Counted from the first letter of the stretch, positions 25,023 to 34,682 are shown. The stretch: DNA of 64,000 nt from an uncultured Caulobacter sp. (GCF_937900395.1 NZ_CALCDX010000242.1:6393-70392); one strand, 5' to 3'. The notes: a model not told the origin generated them from the letters alone. A program made the numbers and translations.

Positions 25023-27308
25023 ATGACGACCGCCCAGCCTTCTTCCGCCTTGCGGATCCTGTGCCGGACTACCGCCGCCGTGGCGTTGCTATCGCTCGCC
25101 CCCGTCGCGGGGGCCGTCGCCGAGGTCATGCCGACAAAAGACAGCGCTCCGCTGGCGCCGCGCGCCAACGACCCGGCCTGGGCCCGCGCCGACGCCTTGG
25201 TCAAACAGATGACCCTGGACGAGAAGATCACCTACCTGCACGGCCTCTTCCCGCCCAACACCAAGCCCGCTCCAGCCGACATGATCCCATCGGCCGGCTA
25301 TGTCCCCGGCGTTCCGCGCCTGAAGATCCCAACCCTGCGCGAAAGCGACGCCAGCCTCGGCGTCGCCAACCAGGTCGAGCAGCGCAAGGGCGACGTCGCC
25401 ACCGCCCTGCCCTCTGGCCTGGCGCTCGCCTCGACCTTCGAACCCAAGCTCGCCTATGCCGGCGGCGCCATGATCGGCGCCGAGGCCCGGGCCAAGACCT
25501 TCAACGTCCTGCTGGCCGGCGGCGTCAACCTGACCCGCGACCCGTGGGCCGGCCGCAATTTCGAGTATCTTGGCGAGGATCCGCTGCTGGCGGGCGAAAT
25601 GGTCGCCGAGCAGATCAAGGGCGTGCAGTCCAACCACATCGTCTCGACGATCAAGCACTTCGCCCTGAACGCCCAGGAGACCGGCCGCCACGTGATGGAC
25701 GCCCAGATCGACGAGGCGGATCTGCGGGAGAGCGACCTGCTGGCCTTCCAGCTCGCGATCGAGAAGAGCAATCCCGCCTCGGTCATGTGCGCCTACAACA
25801 AGGTCAACGGCGACTGGGCGTGCCAGAACGACTTCCTGCTGAACAAGGTCCTCAAGCGCGACTGGAACTATCCGGGCTTTGTCATGTCCGACTGGGGCGC
25901 GGTGCACAGCACGGTCAAGGCCGCGCTGGCCGGTCTCGACCAGCAGTCAGGTCAGGAGCTGGACACCCAGATCTTCTTCGGCGACGACCTGAAGGCCGCG
26001 GTGGCCAAGGGCGAGGTCAGCCAAGCCCGCCTGGATGACATGGTTCGCCGCATCCTGCATGGGGTGATCTCCTCGGGCCTAATGGACAATCCGACCCCGA
26101 CGACGGCCCAGCCCATCGACTACGACGCCCACGCCAAGGTCGCCCAGGCGGTCGCCGAGCGCGGTTCGGTGCTGCTGAAGAACGACCGCAGCCTCCTGCC
26201 GCTGGCTAAGACGGCCAGGAAGATCGTGCTAATCGGCGCGCACGCCGATGTCGGCGTGATCTCGGGCGGCGGCTCGTCCCAGGTCCGCTCGGTGGGCGGC
26301 GCGCCGGTCGAGATCCCGCTGAACGGCGGCGAAGCCGCCTCGTTTGTTCGCGTCACCTGGCACGCTTCCTCGCCGTTGGAGGCGATCAAGGCCGCGGCGC
26401 CGGGCGCTCAGGTGGTCTATGTCGACGGCAAGGACCCGGCGGCGGCAGCCGCCGCGGCCAAGGACGCCGATGTCGCCATCGTTTTCGCCTGGCACTGGCA
26501 GACCGAGGCCCAGGACGCGCCCTCGATCGCCCTGCCCGACAACCAGGACGCGCTGATCGACGCGGTCGCGGCCGCCAACAAGAACGCCGTCGTGGTGCTG
26601 GAGACCGGCGGGCCGGTGCTGATGCCGTGGCTCGACCGCGTCGGCGCGGTGCTGCAGGCCTGGTATCCGGGCCAGCGGGGCGGCCAGGCCATCGCTCGCC
26701 TGCTGTTCGGCGAGGTCAATCCGTCTGGCCGTCTGGCCATGACCTTCCCCAAGACCGCCGACCAGGCGCCGCGCGCCAGCGCGCCAGGCTTCGCCGAACA
26801 GGCCGCGATCGACGACGCCCGTCGCGCTGGCCAGAACGTCCCTGGCATCAAGAGCTTCCCGGTGAAGTATGTCGAAGGCGCCGCCGTCGGCTATCGTTGG
26901 TACGCCCAGCAGAAGCTGACGCCGCTCTACCCGTTCGGTTACGGCCTCTCCTACGCCTCGTTCGCCTACAAGAACCTCAAGGTCGAGGATGCGGCGGGCC
27001 TGAAGGTCAGCTTCGACGTGACCAACACCGGCAAGGTCGCCGGCGCCGACACGCCGCAGCTCTACGTCACGACCGGCAAGCGCAAGGCCATGGTCCGCCT
27101 GGCGGGCTTCCAGAAGGTCGACCTCGCGCCCGGCGAGACCCAGCGTGTCACCCTGACGGTCGAGCCGCGCATCCTGGCCGACTACGACGTCGCCAAGCCT
27201 GGCTGGTCGATCGCGGCGGGCAGCTATCCGCTCTATGTCGGCCGCAGCGCCGGCGAGCCCGTCCTGACGGGCAAGGCTAATCTGAAGACCTGGTCGAGGA
27301 AGCCCTGA
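25023..27308 (+). CDS. Secreted GH3 beta-glucosidase
   Basis: This ~761-residue glycoside hydrolase family 3 enzyme starts with a signal peptide (VALLSLAPVAGAVAE). The (beta/alpha)8 domain carries the nucleophile in VMSDWGAVHS (D290). A second alpha/beta domain (about 390-600) and a C-terminal fibronectin-III-like domain (YGLSYASFAYKNLKVED onward) complete the usual layout. GGAG lies about 8 nt before the ATG at 25023; extra upstream codons would overlap the halogenase. It overlaps the GH30 gene by one base. Likely role: releasing glucose from beta-gluco-oligosaccharides in the periplasm. Confidence 0.94.
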   Translation: MTTAQPSSALRILCRTTAAVALLSLAPVAGAVAEVMPTKDSAPLAPRANDPAWARADALVKQMTLDEKITYLHGLFPPNTKPAPADMIPSAGYVPGVPRLKIPTLRESDASLGVANQVEQRKGDVATALPSGLALASTFEPKLAYAGGAMIGAEARAKTFNVLLAGGVNLTRDPWAGRNFEYLGEDPLLAGEMVAEQIKGVQSNHIVSTIKHFALNAQETGRHVMDAQIDEADLRESDLLAFQLAIEKSNPASVMCAYNKVNGDWACQNDFLLNKVLKRDWNYPGFVMSDWGAVHSTVKAALAGLDQQSGQELDTQIFFGDDLKAAVAKGEVSQARLDDMVRRILHGVISSGLMDNPTPTTAQPIDYDAHAKVAQAVAERGSVLLKNDRSLLPLAKTARKIVLIGAHADVGVISGGGSSQVRSVGGAPVEIPLNGGEAASFVRVTWHASSPLEAIKAAAPGAQVVYVDGKDPAAAAAAAKDADVAIVFAWHWQTEAQDAPSIALPDNQDALIDAVAAANKNAVVVLETGGPVLMPWLDRVGAVLQAWYPGQRGGQAIARLLFGEVNPSGRLAMTFPKTADQAPRASAPGFAEQAAIDDARRAGQNVPGIKSFPVKYVEGAAVGYRWYAQQKLTPLYPFGYGLSYASFAYKNLKVEDAAGLKVSFDVTNTGKVAGADTPQLYVTTGKRKAMVRLAGFQKVDLAPGETQRVTLTVEPRILADYDVAKPGWSIAAGSYPLYVGRSAGEPVLTGKANLKTWSRKP

Positions 27309-28711
27309 TGCGCACGCTCTGCACCGCCCTCGCGGCGCTCTCGGTGGCCTTTCCGGCCGCCGCCGCGCCCAAGCTTCAGGCCTGGGTGACGACCGGCGAC
27401 AAGAGCCAGCTGCTGGCCGCCCAGCCGCCGTCGGGCGTCGTCCCGGCGAATGCCGTCGACGGCTTGCCGGTGATCGCGGTCGATCCCAGCGAGCGTCACC
27501 AGTCGATCGTCGGCTTCGGCGCGGCGATCACCGACGCCTCGGCCTGGCTGATCCAGAACAAGCTGTCGCTCGCTCAGCGCGACGCCCTGCTTCGTGAGCT
27601 GTTCGGCCGCGCCAACGGCGGACTCGGCTTCAGCTTCACCCGCGTCACGATCGGCGCCTCGGACTTCTCGCTGGACCACTACAGCCTGGACGAGACGCCG
27701 AACGGCGCGCCCGACCCGGCGCTGGAGCGCTTTTCGCTGGAGCGGCCCGAGCAGTACGTTTTCCCGACCATCCGCACGGCGCTGAAGATCAATCCGGATC
27801 TCAAGGTCATGCACTCGCCCTGGAGCGCGCCGGCCTGGATGAAGACCACGGGCTCCCTGATCCAGGGCGAGCTGAAGCCCGAAGCCTATCCCGTCTATGC
27901 CGACTTCTTCGCGCGCTACATCAAGGGCGCGGCCAAGCTGGGCGTGCCGACCGACTATCTGAGCATCCAGAACGAGCCGGATTTCGAACCGGACAGCTAT
28001 CCCGGAATGCGCTGGAAGCCCGAGGGCCGCGCGCGCTTCTTCGGCGAGAACCTGGCGCCGGTGTTCCAGCGCGAGAAGATCACCACCAAGGTCCTCGACT
28101 GGGACCACAACTGGGACCAGCCCCAGCAGCCGATGACCGTGCTGGCCGATCCGAAGGCCAACGCCTTCCTCGCGGGCGTCGCCTGGCACTGCTACGCCGG
28201 CGACGTCTCGGCCCAGGGTCCGGTGACGGCGGCGCATCCGGACAAGGAGATCTTCCTGACCGAATGCTCGGGCGGCGAATGGGCGCCAAAGTTCGACGAC
28301 AGCTTCTCGTGGATGGTCGAGAACCTGATCATCGGCTCGACACGCGGCGGATCGCGCGGCGTCTTGATGTGGAATCTCGCGCTCGACGAGAAGTTCGGCC
28401 CGCACAAGGGCGGCTGCAGCGACTGCCGTCCCGTGGTCACGATCGACAGCCAGACCGGCGCGGTCACCCGGACGCAGGAGTACTACGCATTCGGCCACGC
28501 CAGCCGGTTCGTGAAGCCGGGCGCGGTTCGGATCGGCTCGCCGGCCAAGCTGGGCGACCTGCGCACCGTGGCCTTCCAGAACCGCGACGGCGGGCGGGTG
28601 CTGATCGTGCTGAACGTCGGGCGCGAGCCCGCCAGCTTCGCGATCGGCGACGGCGCCAATCGGTTCAAGGCGTCCCTCCCGGCCAGGGCGGCCGCCACGT
28701 TCACATGGTGA
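27308..28711 (+). CDS. Secreted GH30 glycosidase (glucosylceramidase / beta-1,6-glucanase type)
   Basis: This 467-residue enzyme has a signal peptide ending AAAAAPK. The GH30 barrel has acid/base E223 (SIQNEPDFEP) and nucleophile E319 (FLTECSGGEW), followed by a C-terminal beta domain. GH30 enzymes of this type act on glucosylceramide or beta-1,6-glucan; the sequence alone does not separate the two. Its ATG overlaps the GH3 stop (TGATG), so the two enzymes are co-translated and likely work in series. Confidence 0.93.
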   Translation: MRTLCTALAALSVAFPAAAAPKLQAWVTTGDKSQLLAAQPPSGVVPANAVDGLPVIAVDPSERHQSIVGFGAAITDASAWLIQNKLSLAQRDALLRELFGRANGGLGFSFTRVTIGASDFSLDHYSLDETPNGAPDPALERFSLERPEQYVFPTIRTALKINPDLKVMHSPWSAPAWMKTTGSLIQGELKPEAYPVYADFFARYIKGAAKLGVPTDYLSIQNEPDFEPDSYPGMRWKPEGRARFFGENLAPVFQREKITTKVLDWDHNWDQPQQPMTVLADPKANAFLAGVAWHCYAGDVSAQGPVTAAHPDKEIFLTECSGGEWAPKFDDSFSWMVENLIIGSTRGGSRGVLMWNLALDEKFGPHKGGCSDCRPVVTIDSQTGAVTRTQEYYAFGHASRFVKPGAVRIGSPAKLGDLRTVAFQNRDGGRVLIVLNVGREPASFAIGDGANRFKASLPARAAATFTW

Positions 28712-28731
28712 TCACTCCAACGCGCTGCTGG

Positions 28732-28764
28732 AACAGGCTCGGCGAGACTTCGCCGGGACCTGTT
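28732..28764. terminator. Bidirectional hairpin between GH30 and response-regulator genes
   Basis: AACAGG/CCTGTT outer arms and CGGCGA/TCGCCG inner arms form a two-part stem with a 4-nt loop. It lies between two convergent genes and can serve both. Confidence 0.65.
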
Positions 28765-28771
28765 AGCCGCG

Positions 28772-29395
28772 TCAGAGAGCGATGATCCCGCGGCGATGGG
28801 CGACCGTCACCGCCTGGGTGCGATCCGTGACGTCCAGCTTGCTGAAGATGCTCCGCATATGGCCCTTCACCGTATCCTCGGAAAGCGACAGCGCGCGAGC
28901 GATCTCCTTGTTGGCGGCGCCTTGGGCGACACGCCGGAGGACATCGATCTCGCGCTCGCTCAGCGGCTCGGCGATAGCGTTGACGGCGATGTCGTGCGCC
29001 ACCTCGGGATGAAGATAGCGTTGCCCGCCCACCACGGCGCGGATGGTGTCTATCAACTCACGCCTCAGGCTGCTCTTGAGCAGATAGCCGCTGGCGCCAG
29101 CCCGCAACGCGCTTAAGGCGCGGACATCGCCCGCATAGGTCGTCAGCACGATGACCCGCGCATCCGGCGCGATCGCGCGGATCGCGGCGATCGCCTCCAC
29201 GCCGTCGACGCCCGGCATCTGGAGATCCATTAGGACGACATCCGGCCGGAGGCGTTCGAACTGGGCGATGGCGTCAAGACCGTCCGCCGCCTCGCCCACG
29301 ACGCGGATGTCAGGCTCCGCCTCGAGAACCGCCGCAACGCCTTCGCGTAGGAGAGGGTGATCATCGACGATCAAGATCGATACGATGTCATTCAT
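28772..29395 (-). CDS. NarL/FixJ-type response regulator
   Basis: This 207-residue protein has a receiver domain (phospho-acceptor D57, acidic pair D11-D12, KSSLR near residue 106). A LuxR-type HTH follows (LSEREIDVLRRVAQGAANKEIARAL). I start at 29395 (MNDIVSILIVDD), which overlaps the sensor-kinase stop by 8 nt; in-frame codons further upstream lie inside the kinase gene. It pairs with that kinase. Targets are probably the adjacent glycosidase locus, which is inferred only from position. Confidence 0.93.
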   Translation of the reverse strand: MNDIVSILIVDDHPLLREGVAAVLEAEPDIRVVGEAADGLDAIAQFERLRPDVVLMDLQMPGVDGVEAIAAIRAIAPDARVIVLTTYAGDVRALSALRAGASGYLLKSSLRRELIDTIRAVVGGQRYLHPEVAHDIAVNAIAEPLSEREIDVLRRVAQGAANKEIARALSLSEDTVKGHMRSIFSKLDVTDRTQAVTVAHRRGIIAL

Positions 29396-32300
29396 TCCGC
29401 CCTCCCTTCGCCAAGCCACGGCGTGGACCGACCAGCCAACTCGGCCAGCCGATCCGGCGACGGGCATAGGCCACCGCGCCCGGCGCGACCAGCTCCACGT
29501 CCGTTCCGCCTTCCGGACGCCCGCGCACGGTTAGGCTGGCGCGGATCTTTCGGGCCCGCTCGCGCATGCCGGCCAAGCCAAAGTGACCGTCACGTCCGCC
29601 GACCTCGAGGACCGCGGGATCGATGCCGACGCCATTGTCGCGAACATTGATGCGCAAGCGCTCGCTCTCGTACGTCACAATCACCTCGATTAGCGAGGCG
29701 CGGGCGTGACGATGGGCGTTGAACAGCGCTTCGACCACGATACGTTCGACTTCGTCGGCCACCAGGGGATGGAGGTCGATAGGACGGCCGACCGCCATCG
29801 TAACGACCTCGGCCGAGTCTCCGGCGCGCATCGCGTCGGCGACATCCCGCAAGGTCGTCAACAGGTCTCCGCCGACCGAGACGCGCAGGCTACGGACGCG
29901 GTCGCGCGCCTCGATCACGACCGCCTCGGCCCGATCCAGCGCGCGCTCTAGTTGGTTGCGGGCTGGCAGGTCGGCGGGCACCTGGCGGGCGGCGGACTGG
30001 AAGGTCAGGATCAGCCCCTGGACGCCCTGCAACAACGTGTCGTGCAGCTCGCGAGCGATCCGCTCACGCTCGGCGATGCGCTCGCGCAGGCTGGCCTGGA
30101 GGCGCTCGGCGAGCCGCCCCATCCGCCACTGGAAGGCGACGGCCAGCAACGCCAGGCCCAGAACGACACACAACAACTGGAACAGCCGGCTTTGAACGAG
30201 GGTGGGAGGAAGATCGAGGGTTACGCTCGCCCCTTCCTCGTTCCAAACGCCGTCGGCGTTCGCGGCGCGGACCCTGAACACATACTTGCCGGGCTTTAGG
30301 TTGGTGTAGAACGCCTGCCGACGCCCGCCGGCCTCGACCCAATCGTCATCGACGCCCTCGAGCCGATAGCGGAAGCGCACCCGCTCCGGCGAGGCCAGGC
30401 TCAGCCCGACATAGTCAATCTGAACCGACCGCGCGCCCTTGGGAAGTTCGACCAGCGATCCGTCCGTGGCGCGCTTGCCGTCCACCAGAACGCTCTTGAT
30501 CGATACCGGCGGGGCGACTGTGTTGAATGGCAACCGGGCCGGATCGAGCGAGGCGATCCCGGCCGTAGTCGCCATCCAGACGCGGCCGTCGCCGCCGATC
30601 GCCAGATCGGCCCGGTACTTGTACGAGGCCGGCCCCGGCAGACCGTCCTTCAGATCATAGATCCGCGCCGGAAGGTCGACCTTGGGATCCTCGAAAGCCC
30701 GTTCGAGGTCGGCGTTCCGCATCCTGACGAGACCCGCGGCGCCCAGCAGCCATGTCTCGGTGGCCGTCTGCGCCAAGCCGTGACTTAGACCTATGAACGG
30801 AAAACGGTCGCGAGAGATGAACTGCGATCCCGTCTCGCGAAAGCGGGTTAGGCCGAAGTCGCTGCCGGAGATGACGCCGAGCGGACCATTCGCCATCGGC
30901 ATGGTCCCGCCCCTTTGTCTGCGCGGCAGGGTCTTGATCAGCTTCACCTCCGCGCCATCAATCAGCACGGCGTTGCGGCCGCCGTCGGCCACGATGCGGC
31001 CCCGAGAGTCCGCCAGCAGCGCCGTGACCGCCACTCCTAGCGGCTCGGGCATCGCGTGCGTCCACGTACGCCCATCCCACTTCACCAAGCCGCCCCTGAA
31101 GCCCGCGCCCCACAGATGGCCCTGCGCATCCATCGCGCAGGCCGTGACCTGCACATTCGGGAAGGGCGGATCGGGAATTCGGGTGACACGATCACCGTCG
31201 ACCCGGAGCACTTCCGAACCCAGGCCCATCCAGATGCCGCCGTTCGGCGCGTCGCACATGGCGGTGAACGGACCGAGGCTCCGGATCAGAGGCTTCAGCG
31301 GCTGACCAGGGTTGGCCTTGTACAAGGTCTCGGTGTCATAGACGTAGACGGCGCCCTGGGCGTCCGAGAACACGCCATAGCCGTATGGCGAGCTGATCGG
31401 CACGACGGTCTCGGGCGCGATCGCCGCGGGGCGAAAGCGATCCAGACCGCGTACGGTCCCCACCCAAATGTTGCCCTCGCGGTCCTCGAACGCCCGATAG
31501 GCCATTTCGGAGCTGAGGCCTTGCCCCGCCGAAAAGCGGTCGACAGCGGGCGTGGCGCTGTTGAGGCTCGCCGATGGGCGTATGCGCAAGACGCCGTCCG
31601 GATGGCGCGCGCCCCACAGGCTGTCGTCACGATCGAAGAAGATGCGTGTCTGACGGCTGACGGTCGGCAGGGGGTAGACCACCTGCCCGGCGCCTGGGCC
31701 TTGGATAATCCGCACGCCCCTGGCGTCGGCCGCCCAGATCGAGCCGCGCCGGTCCTCGGCCAGCGCGACCTCCTCGACAAAGCCAGACTGGATCGTGGTG
31801 AACCTGGGCTCTCCGGGACGCATGCGGGCCACGCGCCCTGAACCGGCGATCCACACCGCGCCATCCCGAGCGATGAACACCCAATCGGCCTGGTCCGGCA
31901 TATCGATCAGCGGGTCGAGGATCTCCCAGGCGCCGTTCGAAAACCTGACCACCTTGGCGTTCGGATTGGACGTGGTCGCCCAGATCGCGCCGTCCTGATC
32001 CTCGGCGAGGGAGTGGACCACCGAGCGGAAGATCCTCGGGTCGAAGACGAGCCTGATCTTGCCCTTCTCAATGACAGCCAGGCCGCCTTCTTCGTAGCCG
32101 ACCCAGAGCGCGCCGTTCCGCGTGACCATCAGCCGAACAACGCGGTCGTTGAGCTTGTAAGTCGTCGGCCGGGGCGGCCGCAGCGGCTCGAAGGTCACGC
32201 CGTCGAAGCGATAGAGCCCCAAGGGCGTTCCCAGCCAGAGATAGCCGTCAGGGGTTTGGGCGATGTCCTCGATCGCCGCCGGGACACCATCTTCGACCGT

Positions 32301-32420
32301 CCAGCGGGTGTGCTTGTACTGCGTGATCGCCCGCTGGGGGTCGAGCGCTAGCGTCGGCGACGTCAGCAAGAAGGCGACCAGAAGAGCCGCCCAGCCAATC
32401 CTTGCAGACCCCTTCGCCAT
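29388..32420 (-). CDS. Propeller-type sensor histidine kinase (HisKA_3)
   Basis: This 1010-residue kinase has a signal segment (LLVAFLLTSPTLA) and about a dozen two-component propeller repeats (pattern DGYLWLGTPLGLYRFDG). A Y_Y_Y domain (RVRFRYRLEGVDDDWVEAG) leads to one transmembrane helix (FQLLCVVLGLALLAVAF). The HisKA_3 phospho-acceptor is H793 (RELHDTLLQG), followed by an HATPase domain (VRDNGVGIDP, HFGLAGMRERA). This architecture usually senses glycans or oligosaccharides in the periplasm. It lacks the fused AraC module of Bacteroides hybrid kinases and uses the separate LuxR-type partner. Confidence 0.94.
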   Translation of the reverse strand: MAKGSARIGWAALLVAFLLTSPTLALDPQRAITQYKHTRWTVEDGVPAAIEDIAQTPDGYLWLGTPLGLYRFDGVTFEPLRPPRPTTYKLNDRVVRLMVTRNGALWVGYEEGGLAVIEKGKIRLVFDPRIFRSVVHSLAEDQDGAIWATTSNPNAKVVRFSNGAWEILDPLIDMPDQADWVFIARDGAVWIAGSGRVARMRPGEPRFTTIQSGFVEEVALAEDRRGSIWAADARGVRIIQGPGAGQVVYPLPTVSRQTRIFFDRDDSLWGARHPDGVLRIRPSASLNSATPAVDRFSAGQGLSSEMAYRAFEDREGNIWVGTVRGLDRFRPAAIAPETVVPISSPYGYGVFSDAQGAVYVYDTETLYKANPGQPLKPLIRSLGPFTAMCDAPNGGIWMGLGSEVLRVDGDRVTRIPDPPFPNVQVTACAMDAQGHLWGAGFRGGLVKWDGRTWTHAMPEPLGVAVTALLADSRGRIVADGGRNAVLIDGAEVKLIKTLPRRQRGGTMPMANGPLGVISGSDFGLTRFRETGSQFISRDRFPFIGLSHGLAQTATETWLLGAAGLVRMRNADLERAFEDPKVDLPARIYDLKDGLPGPASYKYRADLAIGGDGRVWMATTAGIASLDPARLPFNTVAPPVSIKSVLVDGKRATDGSLVELPKGARSVQIDYVGLSLASPERVRFRYRLEGVDDDWVEAGGRRQAFYTNLKPGKYVFRVRAANADGVWNEEGASVTLDLPPTLVQSRLFQLLCVVLGLALLAVAFQWRMGRLAERLQASLRERIAERERIARELHDTLLQGVQGLILTFQSAARQVPADLPARNQLERALDRAEAVVIEARDRVRSLRVSVGGDLLTTLRDVADAMRAGDSAEVVTMAVGRPIDLHPLVADEVERIVVEALFNAHRHARASLIEVIVTYESERLRINVRDNGVGIDPAVLEVGGRDGHFGLAGMRERARKIRASLTVRGRPEGGTDVELVAPGAVAYARRRIGWPSWLVGPRRGLAKGGRNE

Positions 32421-32728
32421 GCGCGCCTTCTACCTTGAACCCTCTGCCTAAGCGCTGACGCTCATCGTGTTCAATATCGACCGAGCTATGCCAAGCCCAC
32501 CCATTTGGCGATGTTCGGCTCCGCCAGAGCCATTCTGGTGAGGATCCGACGCCCATTGGTGTCACCACTGTCCAACCCGCCCGGGATTTACGCGACCGCC
32601 GCGTCACGTGACGCTCCGCCTCGATAACGACCGATCCCGACAAGACCGTCGACGCCATCGCGCGTCGTCTGGGCCCTGATCGCCGCGGCTTTTCCATCAG
32701 CTCTCAACCTTCTCCGGGGGACACGAAG
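32421..32728. other. Intergenic region with a 14-bp palindrome
   Basis: No gene is seen in these 308 bases, which separate divergent genes. The clearest element is the perfect palindrome GCGTCACGTGACGC at 32601-32614, about 115 nt before the hydrolase start. GGGGG (32716-32720) is the likely ribosome site of that gene. Confidence 0.5.
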
Positions 32729-33715
32729 ATGACTGATCACGACCGAGACAACACGCGCGCCACCAGACGCCACGTGCTGGCCGCCGGCGCGGGCGCCGCG
32801 GCCATCGCCGCCCTGCCCTCCACCTCCCTGGCGCTGGCCAAGCCCGCGCCTTCAACCCAAGGCAAAGGAACTCACGACATGAGCAGCGGCTACGTCACGA
32901 CCAAGGACGGCGTGCAGATCTACTACAAGGACTGGGGCCCCAAAACCGCTCAGCCGATCGTGTTCCACCACGGTTGGCCGCTCTCGGCGGACGACTGGGA
33001 CAACCAGATGATGTTCTTCCTGCTGAAGGGCTATCGCGTCATCGCCCACGACCGCCGGGGTCACGGCCGCTCCACCCAGACCGACACCGGCAACGAGATG
33101 GACACCTACGCCGCCGACGTCATCGCTCTGGCCGATCATCTGGACCTCAAGAACGCCTTCCACGTCGGCCACTCGACCGGCGGCGGCGAGGTCGCCCACT
33201 ATGTGGCGCGCGCCAAGCCCGGCCGCGTTGGCAAGGCGGTATTGGTCGGGGCGGTAACGCCGATCATGCTGAAGACGGCGGCAAACCCTGGCGGCCTGCC
33301 CATGGAGGTCTTTGATGGCTTCCGCAATGGCACGGCCTTCAACCGCGCCCAATTCTTCCGCGACGTCGCCGCCGGCCCGTTCTACGGCTTTAACCGGCCG
33401 GGCGCGAAGGTCTCCGAGGGGATCATCGACAACTGGTGGCGCCAGGGCATGCAAGCCGGTGTCAAGCCGCTGTACGACTGCGTCAAGGCGTTCTCTGAAA
33501 CCGACTTCACCGAGGATCTCAAGAAGATCGACGTGCCGGTTCTGGTGCTGCACGGCGAGGACGATCAGGTGGTTCCGATCGACGCGGCGGCCCGCCAGGC
33601 CATCAAGCTGCTCAAGCACGGCAAGCTGATCACCTATCCTGGCTTCCCACACGGCATGGCGACCACCCATGCCGACGTCATCAACGCCGACCTGCTGGCC
33701 TTCTTCAAGGCGTAG
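32729..33715 (+). CDS. Tat-exported alpha/beta hydrolase (non-haem chloroperoxidase-like)
   Basis: This 328-residue hydrolase has a twin-arginine leader (ATRRHVLAAGAGAAAIAAL) and a full alpha/beta core. An oxyanion region (FHHGWPLSADDWD), nucleophile elbow GHSTGG, acid Asp in HGEDDQVVP and His in FPHGM are visible. It resembles arylesterases of the cofactor-free haloperoxidase group, so it could be an esterase or perhydrolase. Its substrate is unknown. It stands 310 nt before the isochorismatase operon on the same strand. Confidence 0.9.
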   Translation: MTDHDRDNTRATRRHVLAAGAGAAAIAALPSTSLALAKPAPSTQGKGTHDMSSGYVTTKDGVQIYYKDWGPKTAQPIVFHHGWPLSADDWDNQMMFFLLKGYRVIAHDRRGHGRSTQTDTGNEMDTYAADVIALADHLDLKNAFHVGHSTGGGEVAHYVARAKPGRVGKAVLVGAVTPIMLKTAANPGGLPMEVFDGFRNGTAFNRAQFFRDVAAGPFYGFNRPGAKVSEGIIDNWWRQGMQAGVKPLYDCVKAFSETDFTEDLKKIDVPVLVLHGEDDQVVPIDAAARQAIKLLKHGKLITYPGFPHGMATTHADVINADLLAFFKA

Positions 33716-34025
33716 CGAACGTGGAACCGCCGTCATGCGCCCAGCAGGTCCTACCCGGCCGGTAGAACAGGCCTACGCGCGTGACGGCGGTCCTTGGCTC
33801 GTGCTGGGGCTCGTCACGGTTCGAACACCGGAGGGCGTCCTCTTCGGACGATTGGAAACCCGCGTTTGGGATACGGGTCTTCGGTCTGAAAAAGGCATAA
33901 ATGGGAAACGATGAGTTTCATTCATTTCCATTTATGCGCCGAGCTGACACCGGCACAGTCTCCTCATCAGACACCGACACGGCGGCCCGGGGCACGGTCC
34001 GCCAATCTTCAAAAGGACCGACATC
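33716..34025. other. Intergenic region with AT-rich inverted repeat
   Basis: I see no supported gene in these 310 bases. GCATAAATGG (33895-33904) and CCATTTATGC (33928-33937) are perfect 10-bp inverted arms 23 nt apart, with a further AAA/TTT match inside. The low GC and position 90 nt before the isochorismatase start suggest an operator or a promoter-proximal hairpin. Confidence 0.5.
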
Positions 34026-34682
34026 ATGACCCTGCAAGCCAAGGCCGTTCCGGGCGCTCGCCTCCTGAACCCAGCTGATCACACCCTGATCATGATCGAC
34101 TTCCAGTCGCAGATGGCCTTCGCCACCAAGTCGATCGACGCCAGCCTGCTGCGCACCAACGCCGCCCTGGTCGCAAGCGCCGCTGCGGGCTTCGGCGTCT
34201 CGACCATTCTGACCACGGTCGCCGAGAAGAGCTTCTCGGGCCCGATGTTCTCAGAGGTCACCGACCCGTTCCCGGGCAAGCGCCTGCTGGACCGCACCTC
34301 GATGAACACCTGGGAGGACGCCCCGGTGATCGCCGAGGTCAACGCCATCGGCAAGTCGCGGATCGTCCTGGCCGGCCTCTGGACCTCGGTCTGCATTGTC
34401 GGTCCGGCGCTGTCGGCCTTGGAGCAAGGCTACGAGGTGTTCGTGATCACCGACGCCTGCGGCGACGTCTCCAACGAAGCCCACGAGCGCGCTGTCACCC
34501 GCATGGTGCAAGCCGGCGCCCAGCCGATGACCTCGCTGCAATACCTGCTCGAACTGCAGCGCGATTGGGCGCGCTCCGAGACCTATGACATGACGACCGG
34601 CGTCGCCAAGAAGTTCGGCGGCGCCTATGGCCTGGGCGTCACCTACGCCAAGGCCATGTTCGGCGCGTCGGAAGGCCACTGA
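34026..34682 (+). CDS. YcaC-like isochorismatase-family hydrolase
   Basis: This 218-residue cysteine hydrolase has the family triad: Asp in LIMIDFQSQ, Lys in VAEKSF and Cys in WTSVCIVGPAL. It most resembles the YcaC group, whose physiological reaction is not settled. AAAAGGAC lies close before the ATG. It heads a tight plus-strand series (XapX, amidohydrolase, DoxX, DUF1275, porin). Amide or imide hydrolysis would fit with the amidohydrolase two genes downstream. Confidence 0.9.
   Translation: MTLQAKAVPGARLLNPADHTLIMIDFQSQMAFATKSIDASLLRTNAALVASAAAGFGVSTILTTVAEKSFSGPMFSEVTDPFPGKRLLDRTSMNTWEDAPVIAEVNAIGKSRIVLAGLWTSVCIVGPALSALEQGYEVFVITDACGDVSNEAHERAVTRMVQAGAQPMTSLQYLLELQRDWARSETYDMTTGVAKKFGGAYGLGVTYAKAMFGASEGH

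Noticed and set aside
33735..33914. Possible 59-residue gene between the alpha/beta hydrolase and the isochorismatase
   Set aside because: Weak start context, no hydrophobic or domain pattern, and its end enters the AT-rich inverted repeat; treated as intergenic.
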